Shown one piece after another: positions 28,046-34,551 of a DNA stretch of 34,551 nucleotides. The stretch is from Verrucomicrobiota bacterium (GTDB taxonomy: Bacteria > Verrucomicrobiota > Verrucomicrobiia > Opitutales > Oceanipulchritudinaceae). The notes under the pieces were generated by a model. It was not told where the DNA came from. It worked only from the letters and a program-made list of their open reading frames with translations, and searched no databases. Within the stretch, counting starts at the first letter, position 1. The number at the start of each line of letters is the position of its first letter. The translations under genes and the position numbers were made by a program. Location: assembly GCA_021208135.1 (NCBI GenBank), contig JAJOKB010000048.1, forward strand, positions 1-34,551. Direction: 5' to 3'.

Positions 28046-29446
28046 CTAGTGTTGCACCACGGCGGGTAGATTCGGATGTGCTGCGGTTCCTGAGAAGTTT
28101 TCCAAAACCAGTCCGGGTGAGGAATAAGCCTCGAGGCGTGGGTGTACGCATCGGGCATGGATTCGGCCCAGGTTACGCGGCAATGGCGCAGGGTAATATC
28201 GCGGGTGCGATCGAAGAAAAACGCCGGGACGCCATGGCGATACAGTGAACCCCAAGGTGTTTCCTCCTCGATACCCCAGGCTCCCAGCAACCGCGAAACC
28301 GGGTCTATTAGGACGGGGATCCAGAAAACCGACGGGATGCTGGGTGTGTTTTTTCAAATGAATATGCACATTCTCGAAAAGGATGTCAGAAGGATGGGTT
28401 TCACCGTCAGCTCCTTGTACATAGATGCCTTGTTCTGCGGTGATGCTGATATTGCGAAAGATGATGTTGCGCAGTCGGGCCACCTTGCTGTCGTCACCGT
28501 AATGGCCCGGCACATAAGGAACCTGACTGATCCAGATTGGCTCACCCTCATGCCACCAGATGCGCGGGCTGTGAATGGTATCGACTACAATATCAGTGAT
28601 CAGAATATCCTCAATAACAGCCTCATCCCGGCAGTCGATGGCTATGCCTCGATGACTGCGGCGGATAGTCGAACTGGAGAAAACGATCCGCCGAAAATCA
28701 ACAAATGACTCACACCCCAGGCGGAAGGCACAGCAATGCGATTCCAAAACACACCCGGTGATGGTGATGTCTTCACAAGCACCGTATTGCTGCGAGATTT
28801 CCCGGCGTCCTTTTATGGAAATCGCGTCGTCGCCAGCCTCAATGTGACAATGGGCGATGCGCACAGAGCGGGAACAATCAACATCAATTCCATCGGAGTT
28901 AACCAACCCAAGGTCGTTCAAAATGGTGATACCCTCGATCAGCACGCGATCACATCCTGCTGGACGCAATGCCCAGGAGGGAGTCTGGATGATTCGGATA
29001 CCTCGTACTGTAACGTCCCTGCAACCCAAAAAGACGACTGACTGCGCGCGGGGATTACGGCCTTTGGTATGCGTTTCGAGTCTCTCAATCACAAAGGCAG
29101 GGGAATTGCCATCCAGCGTTCCGCTGCCCGCGATACTAATCCGCTCTGCATTTTGCGCAAAGATCCAAAATCGGCAAAAGTCAGACTTTCGAAATAGTTC
29201 CAAATGCTCGTAATTGACGTATTCCGAAATATCGGGCGAGGCTTGCAGGCAAGACCCAGGCTCAAGGTACAAGCAAACGTCGGATTTCAGCACAATAGAT
29301 CCGCACATGAAGATTTTGCCAGCAGGAACCACAACCGTTCCTCCGCCAGCGCCGTGGGCAGCATTGATGGCACGCTGGATGGCAGCAGCGGAATTCACTT
29401 GGGTGTCTGCGACGGCACCAAATTCACAAATACAATAATGCGACAT
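28046..29446 (-). CDS. GH28 polygalacturonase-like hydrolase, two compensating frameshifts
   Basis: From ATG 29446 the protein is a right-handed beta-helix. The N-terminus has FGAVADTQVNSAAAIQRAIN and GGGTVVVPAGKIF. Catalytic-type motifs are VNSDGIDVDCS and AGDDAISIKG, giving the three acidic residues of GH28. The later GHG motif of classical polygalacturonases is replaced by FRLGCES. No signal peptide is visible. The frame shifts at about 28311-28322 and returns at about 28135. Between them the true reading is in another frame (LLGAWGIEEETPWG, PAFFFDRTRDITLRHCRVTW, AESMPDAYTHA), after which the first frame resumes with LEAYSSPGLVLENFSG to the stop. Restoring one C at 28135 recreates HALEAYSS. 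The product is about 466 residues and should cleave uronic-acid-containing glycans. It follows the TonB-like gene by six bases. Confidence 0.88.
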   Translation of the reverse strand: MSHYCICEFGAVADTQVNSAAAIQRAINAAHGAGGGTVVVPAGKIFMCGSIVLKSDVCLYLEPGSCLQASPDISEYVNYEHLELFRKSDFCRFWIFAQNAERISIAGSGTLDGNSPAFVIERLETHTKGRNPRAQSVVFLGCRDVTVRGIRIIQTPSWALRPAGCDRVLIEGITILNDLGLVNSDGIDVDCSRSVRIAHCHIEAGDDAISIKGRREISQQYGACEDITITGCVLESHCCAFRLGCESFVDFRRIVFSSSTIRRSHRGIAIDCRDEAVIEDILITDIVVDTIHSPRIWWHEGEPIWISQVPYVPGHYGDDSKVARLRNIIFRNISITAEQGIYVQGADGETHPSDILFENVHIHLKKHTQHPVGFLDPRPNRPGFAVAGSLGYRGGNTLGFTVSPWRPGVFLRSHPRYYPAPLPRNLGRIHARCVHPRLEAYSSPGLVLENFSGTAAHPNLPAVVQH

Positions 29447-29452
29447 AAATGA

Positions 29453-29960
29453 TCATCGGAATGGGTTAAATTCAATCGAGGTCTCAAGCACGAACGAAAC
29501 AGGTACCCCGTTTCGGGTAGCGGGATCGAACACAAACTGTTGTGCTGCTGCGACTGCAGGATCCTCAAAGGCTCCTTCTGGACTGTCCAGTATTTCCGCC
29601 CGCTCAACCCTGCCCGCGGTATCTATAGTGAGTCGAACTCGCACCGTAGAGTGAACACCTTGCTCGCGCAGCGCCTCTGGATACTCGGGGCGAACGCGAT
29701 AGACAAGGCGGGGCAGTCGATCCACCTGATCCCATTGTATTGGTTCGCCATGAGTCCACTCAGTCGCATCATCGGTCAGTGCCGCCTCATCCTCAGCGCG
29801 CAGATCTGCTTCATCAGACTTAAGGACTTTTGGTCGCTTGGTACGGAGTTTCGGGTGCAGGTGGTTGCTGTGGACGCGGGATCCACACAATAATCCCTGC
29901 AGCCAGCAACAGCAACAACCCGACCAGCAGGATAACATTGTTACGCTTGTGTATCATCAT
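29453..29960 (-). CDS. TonB-like energy transducer protein, frameshifted
   Basis: ATG at 29960 gives an N-terminal membrane anchor (NNVILLVGLLLLLAAGIIVW) and a Pro-rich start of the linker (IPRPQQPPAPE). The rest lies in a second frame: VYRVRPEYPEALREQGVHST, VRVRLTIDTAGRVERAEILD, then AVAAAQQFVFDPATRNGVPV. This is the TonB C-terminal domain that contacts TonB boxes of outer-membrane receptors. One extra base within about 29830-29870 explains the break; the repaired length is about 168 residues, short for TonB. No ExbB/ExbD genes or TonB-dependent receptor are in the window. The ATG overlaps the stop of the giant gene (ATGA, 29957-29960), and GH28 follows after six bases, so the three are one operon. 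A role in importing oligosaccharides released by these secreted proteins is inferred. Confidence 0.82.
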
Positions 29961-32900
29961 TCATTCACTTGGACTCTCAATCTCACAAACACGGGTTCGG
30001 GCATGGAGACTGGAATCGTGGCTTCAAACACAGTAAAACCATCCTGGTTGAGCACAGTCAGGATCTTCTGTTGGGGCACTATTTGCCACGAACCCTCGGC
30101 AAGATTATGCGAATACTCAACAGCATAGTGGAGATCTGTGGCATCGTCATTGAAACGAAAGCGGAATCGATACTGATCATCCTGCATATGTAAATATACA
30201 ATTTCACTCAAATTACCGGGCACAGAAGGATTAAGGCGCAGTGCGTACTCCATTAAATTGACGATACCATCTTGATCAGGATCGGCTAACAGTTCGCGCT
30301 CAGCTCCATGAAGATTGAACTCTTGCCTTGCAATCCACCCGGCAAACCCTGATTCCGGTTGGGTTGGATCCTCTATGCCAGTCATATCAACCAGTTCGAG
30401 AATGATGGCGTTAATAACCACCCCGCCGGAGTTGGCGGAACTAGCAGAGCCAAATCCTACATTCAAGGAATAGCTTCTGAAGCAAAAAACCGGCATCCAG
30501 CCATCGGAGCGGGCATAATCCCAATTCTGATCACCCTTGCCTCCATCCACGGTTATGCTTTCTCCACCGACAAAAGTCCGGTTGAAGACTCCACCGTACA
30601 CACCGCCATAGTTGATCTGGCCAACAAATCTGCCATCTGGAGGATTATTGTGATTTACCGACGAAATGACGATGAAACGGTAGCGGTAGTTGCGCGTCGA
30701 AATCAACTGCAGTGCGGCTTCTCCATCCCGACTATTGTCAAAGTTGGTCGCTACATAATTGGCCATCACACCAGCCGGAATACTGACGCCCTCGATTTCG
30801 AGGCGTTGGTTCACGCCACGTCCGTGACCTACAAACTCGAATGGATTGGTTAGCTCCAGGGATATGTCTGTCAAATTACCCTGCGAATCCCGCAAGGCAA
30901 TCGGTCCACTAGTGCTGGCTCCCACACCATTCCAAAAAATACCATCAGCAGCGGACTGGTCATTGGTAGCTGTGTTATTGAAGGCCAGGCCAATCATCAG
31001 TCGCTCGCCCCCCAACGCGGGCAAGACGGTTATGACAACGCTATCAGTACCCTCCAGATCATCGTCATCCCTAACTACGAGCGTAATATCGTGCTGACCC
31101 ACCGGTAGCGTCACCATGGGTCTTACACCGGTCGCAATTTCAACATCATTGAGCAACCAGCGATACTCGATGATGCCTATGGGGCCGAGCGGATCGTATG
31201 AAGCACTGCCGTCTAATTGAACAGCTTCAGAACCACTGTCATTGTTATCGCGCAAAGTTTGATCCGGTCCGGCGTTGGCGATGGGAGCCACCAGGGCAGG
31301 CCGGTACACAGTTACCACCACATCGGCGCTACCCTGCATGTTCCATGCGTCAGTTACCACCAAAGTGATGGTGTGCGTGCCCACTGGCAGAATCGGTGCC
31401 ACCTGGGCACCCGTGGCAATAACACTGTTCCCAATCTTCCATTGGTATAGCACAATTGCATCACCATCCGGATCAAAGGAGGCTGACCCATCGAGCAGCA
31501 CTGGCATTGTTCCCTTATCCTCGCTGTTCTCGATAGCGAAATCGGCTGGTGGTATCGCAACCGGTGGTACACCTGGACTGGCCAGAACGATGACCTGAAT
31601 ATCGACAGATCCGCTCTTATTCCAGTTGTCAGTAACCACCAAAGTAATGGTGTGCGTGCCGACAGCCAGATTAACATCCACTTGGGCACCTTGTGCCAAC
31701 AGTGTTTCACCGCGCTTCCATTGGTAGGACACAATGGTATCTCCGGCATCCGGATCGTAAGAAGCTGTCCCATCAAGGCTGACATAACCAAAGCCATCGT
31801 TATCCATATCCTGCCCAGGCGAGCTAGAAGTCGCCACCGCGATCGGGGCCACCCCGGGTGAAGGCAACACTGTGATACTGACGGTAGCAGTGCTCTCCAC
31901 AAAAAAATTCTCCTTCACCATCAAGGTGACTGTATGCGCTCCAACCGGAAGTATCACGGTTGGGCTTGGACCGGTGGCAATCTCGGTATCATCCATGAAC
32001 CAATGATAGGAGAAAATACTGTCACCCTCATCTGGATCAAAGGAGCCAGTGCCATCCAATGCAACAGCCGCAAAGCCATCATTATTCGGGTCAGTGACGG
32101 TTTGCGAGGATCCGGCATCAGCAACGGGAGGATGGTTGGTGTAGCTGGGAACCGCTTCGACAATCATGGCATTGATATAGGCGCCACCTATGCGTTGGCC
32201 TGCTGTGAGTAACAGCTCATAACCACCATCCACCGCAATTGCCGCAAACCCACTCAAGGTACCAGCACTCCAATTGTCAGCTCCAAAGCTGGAATCCAGG
32301 GTCAAAGTTTCCCCTCCAGTGAAGCGACGGGTGCTGGTTGAATAGGTACCACCAACATTGAAGTCTGTCACAAAGGTATTATCGCCCGGATTGGTGTGCG
32401 CATAAGAACTCAGTATCGTGAAGCTGTAGGTATAGGGACTGGATGAAAATAGTCTTATGGTAGCATGACCATTGCGGCCACTATCATAGTTGTCCGCGAC
32501 ATATGAAACTGAAACCGAGGCTGGAAACACGAATCCATTGGACTCAACCGCCTGGTTGGAACCACGGGTATTATTGGCGAACCCAAACGAGTTACTGCCG
32601 GTTGAGATAGAAATATCAGTGATTTCCGAATTATCCAGGGTTCGCAAAGCGCCTTTGTTGAACGTGTGGGAAGCCACTGAATTCCAATAATAGCCCCCGG
32701 TTACTGTTTCGTTGATATCTGTGGCTGGATTGTCCTTGAAGTTAATAGCGATCAACTTGGGCTGCGGAGGCCCTCCCACAATGATATCAACTGGCAGCGA
32801 CTGGGATGTTGCATTGGCATTGTCGGTGGCGCGAGCGGTCAAAGTATGAAAACCGGCCGTGCATGCCAAAGAAAAGTCCACGGTGCCGAACTCCTGGTGT

Positions 32901-34551
32901 CCACCAGTTGACCATTGGAATACAATTCCACTCTGGTCACGGTGCCATCCGGATCTGAAGCGCTGACTGCGACCTGCAGTTGGGTACCACGCGGGAACTG
33001 CGCCTCATTGGAAGGTGAGGTGATCGCGACTGCAGGCGGTAGGTTGTCGGTGTAAACGGTGATGGTTCGCGTCGCAGAATTGGTGGAAGCTCCTTCGTTG
33101 TCATATGCCCGCGCCATCAAGGTGTAGTTGCGCTGCGTCATCGGAGCTGTCCAACTGAATCCATACGGGGCCGCGTAATCGGTGTACACCAAGGATCCAT
33201 CGACGTAAAACTCCACACGTTCGATGTACCCATCAAAGTCGCTGGCATGAGCGGTGACATTGACAGTGGCACCGGGAACGACGGTCACATTATGGGGCCG
33301 GGGCGGTCAAGTTGACCGCAGGTCCAATATTTTGATTGGTGGCAAAGGAAAGGCGTCCAAAAATACCGGTGAGTCCGTTCGGCGTACTTTGACCCCAATC
33401 CGGTACGTTGTTCACGGGAATCGGGTGGCCCCTGGCAACGCCATTGTCAGTGATGGTGCGTCCCGTGACAAACACCCCATTGTCCGTTGGAAACACGCCC
33501 TTGAGTTGGGTATTGTCAGCGCCAATGGCAGTGCCAGCGGAGTCATAAGTCCAAATACCAGTGAGGCTGGAAGAATAGGCCAATCGTGAGAGATCCGGCT
33601 CAAACACACGTACAAACGCACTCCAGGGTGCATTGCCTTCAAATACCGTATTGGTGTGTCGCGGCATCTTTTGGTAGGCGTTGAAGGTGGTGACCATGCG
33701 CGGTCCCACTCCTACCGTGTACACACGACCGTCGGCCCCCACCCTCACACTCGCTTTTTCGATCCATGTTGAGGTTAAATTGGGCCAACCGGCGTTGTGA
33801 CTGGGCCAACCATCGTGTATGGGTTCGCCGTAAGGCGCTTGAGTCTGGGCAATATTGCGCCAGTAACCCGAAACCCAGGTACTGTTGTAAAGGGTACCAA
33901 GATCGGCATTCATACGACCTAGCCAACTCACGTGAATATTGCCCTCGGAACCCGTAAAACTGTTCTGAAAACCGTGGGCCCCGGGGTTGGCGGCAATCTG
34001 GTTGCCGGACCACAAATTCATCGTCGCATTTCCATGGGCACGTCCATTGACGATGATGGTACGCGGCTCACTGCTATAATCGACTGCAATGCCGTCCACA
34101 TATTGGTCAGGCGGTGACCGATGGGTTTCGGCCTGCTCCCAGAAAGTCTCATTCTCGGGACCATAGTCAATAACGCCATTGCCATTACTATCGGTCCATT
34201 CTGAATACAGACGGCTCCACCATTTCTGATTACCATTGCTGGCATACGCGATGACAAAGGCTTCGAAGTCAGGCTGATGTCCCTCCGGACCACCGTAAAC
34301 AGACTTATCGTAAAAGACGCTTTGAGCCGATACTCCAATGTAAAAATCGTTGTTCAACTTGTCCACTGTTATGGCCGGAATGCCAATATCAGGACCTTGG
34401 CGATAACCGGTATAGCCATAGGTTACCCAGCGCCCATCTTTCCATTGGAAGTTGATCGCAGGCAGAAAAATATCCATGGGCCAACGCCCACGCTTCATAC
34501 TACCGTTTTCATCCGGAATAAATTCACGCCAATCCCCCACTCCACTGTTAT
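29957..34551 (-). CDS. Giant secreted protein with four PKD domains, 5' end beyond the window, two frameshifts
   Basis: The frame is open at the right edge, so the N-terminus is missing. Modules in order, approximate spans: a propeller-like repeat region (34551-33310; VRVGADGRVYTVGVGPRM); two Ig-like domains (33290-32870); a galactose-binding-like domain (32760-32150); four PKD domains (32130-31020; repeated LDGSASFDPD and GTHTITLVVTD); a second copy of the galactose-binding-like domain (31000-30380); a DPDQDGIVNLMEYAL calcium-type motif; and a C-terminal domain ending FVRLRVQVNE. Frames break at the G4 run 33294-33297 and near 32860-32861; adding one base at each gives a continuous product of about 1,530 visible residues. 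It is probably an extracellular glycan-binding or glycan-degrading protein whose catalytic module, if any, lies outside the window. The C-terminal domain and propeller-like part parallel the other giant protein. Its stop overlaps the TonB-like start. Confidence 0.85.

Noticed and set aside
1-34551. CRISPR array, insertion sequence, integrase, riboswitch or rRNA
   Set aside because: I saw no regularly spaced repeats with unique spacers, no transposase or integrase frame, and no recognisable structured RNA. The only cassette-like boundary is the 62-bp repeat pair.

Overview
The window looks like a chromosome or contig piece from a polysaccharide-degrading member of the Verrucomicrobiota, most likely an Opitutia-type lineage. 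This rests on the gene content: two PEP-CTERM surface proteins, a formylglycine sulfatase, GH29, GH28 and GH30-like hydrolases, very large multidomain secreted proteins, and a C-terminal domain ending in RLRVQ that I associate with secreted proteins of that group. There is no rRNA, tRNA or housekeeping marker, so the assignment is an inference.

Left edge, 1-3.4 kb, minus strand: a partial unknown gene, then a small accessory module. The module holds a membrane-anchored KAP-like P-loop NTPase (broken), a three-Cys-motif partner protein (tcmP) and a DUF5131/phage Gp37-Gp68-type three-Cys protein. The last two genes overlap by 11 bases. The pair sits between two 62-base direct repeats, both derived from the 3' end of the NTPase gene. 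That is the signature of a cassette inserted or duplicated at a gene tail.

3.5-9.1 kb: a sulfatase, an Rrf2 regulator with a likely autoregulatory operator, a ycaC hydrolase divergent from a LysR regulator with a perfect inverted repeat between them, and a secreted cytochrome c / PQQ-type sugar dehydrogenase fusion. 9.1-20.2 kb: a GH29 alpha-L-fucosidase, a PEP-CTERM protein, a XylR-type regulator, and a roughly 2,480-residue secreted protein that starts with a pectate-lyase-like beta-helix. The giant protein contains a near copy of the PEP-CTERM protein's body domain.

20.2-26.1 kb: a decayed antitoxin fragment and a decayed AraC regulator. They precede a tightly overlapping plus-strand operon: RraA-like protein, UxaA small and large parts, a GH30-like hydrolase and a short-chain dehydrogenase. 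This reads as release of a sugar followed by sugar-acid catabolism.

26.2-34.55 kb, minus strand: a second giant secreted protein (open at the right edge) with four PKD domains, translationally coupled to a TonB-like protein, then a GH28, then an SHD1/thioredoxin protein and a PEP-CTERM protein.

About twenty single-base frameshifts can be placed by homology or by continuity of frame, several of them in homopolymers. Isolated ones in otherwise intact genes are probably assembly errors. Two dense clusters, the NTPase/tcmP/DUF5131 module and the AraC gene, may be genuine decay. Frameshifted genes below are given the span that joins their pieces.
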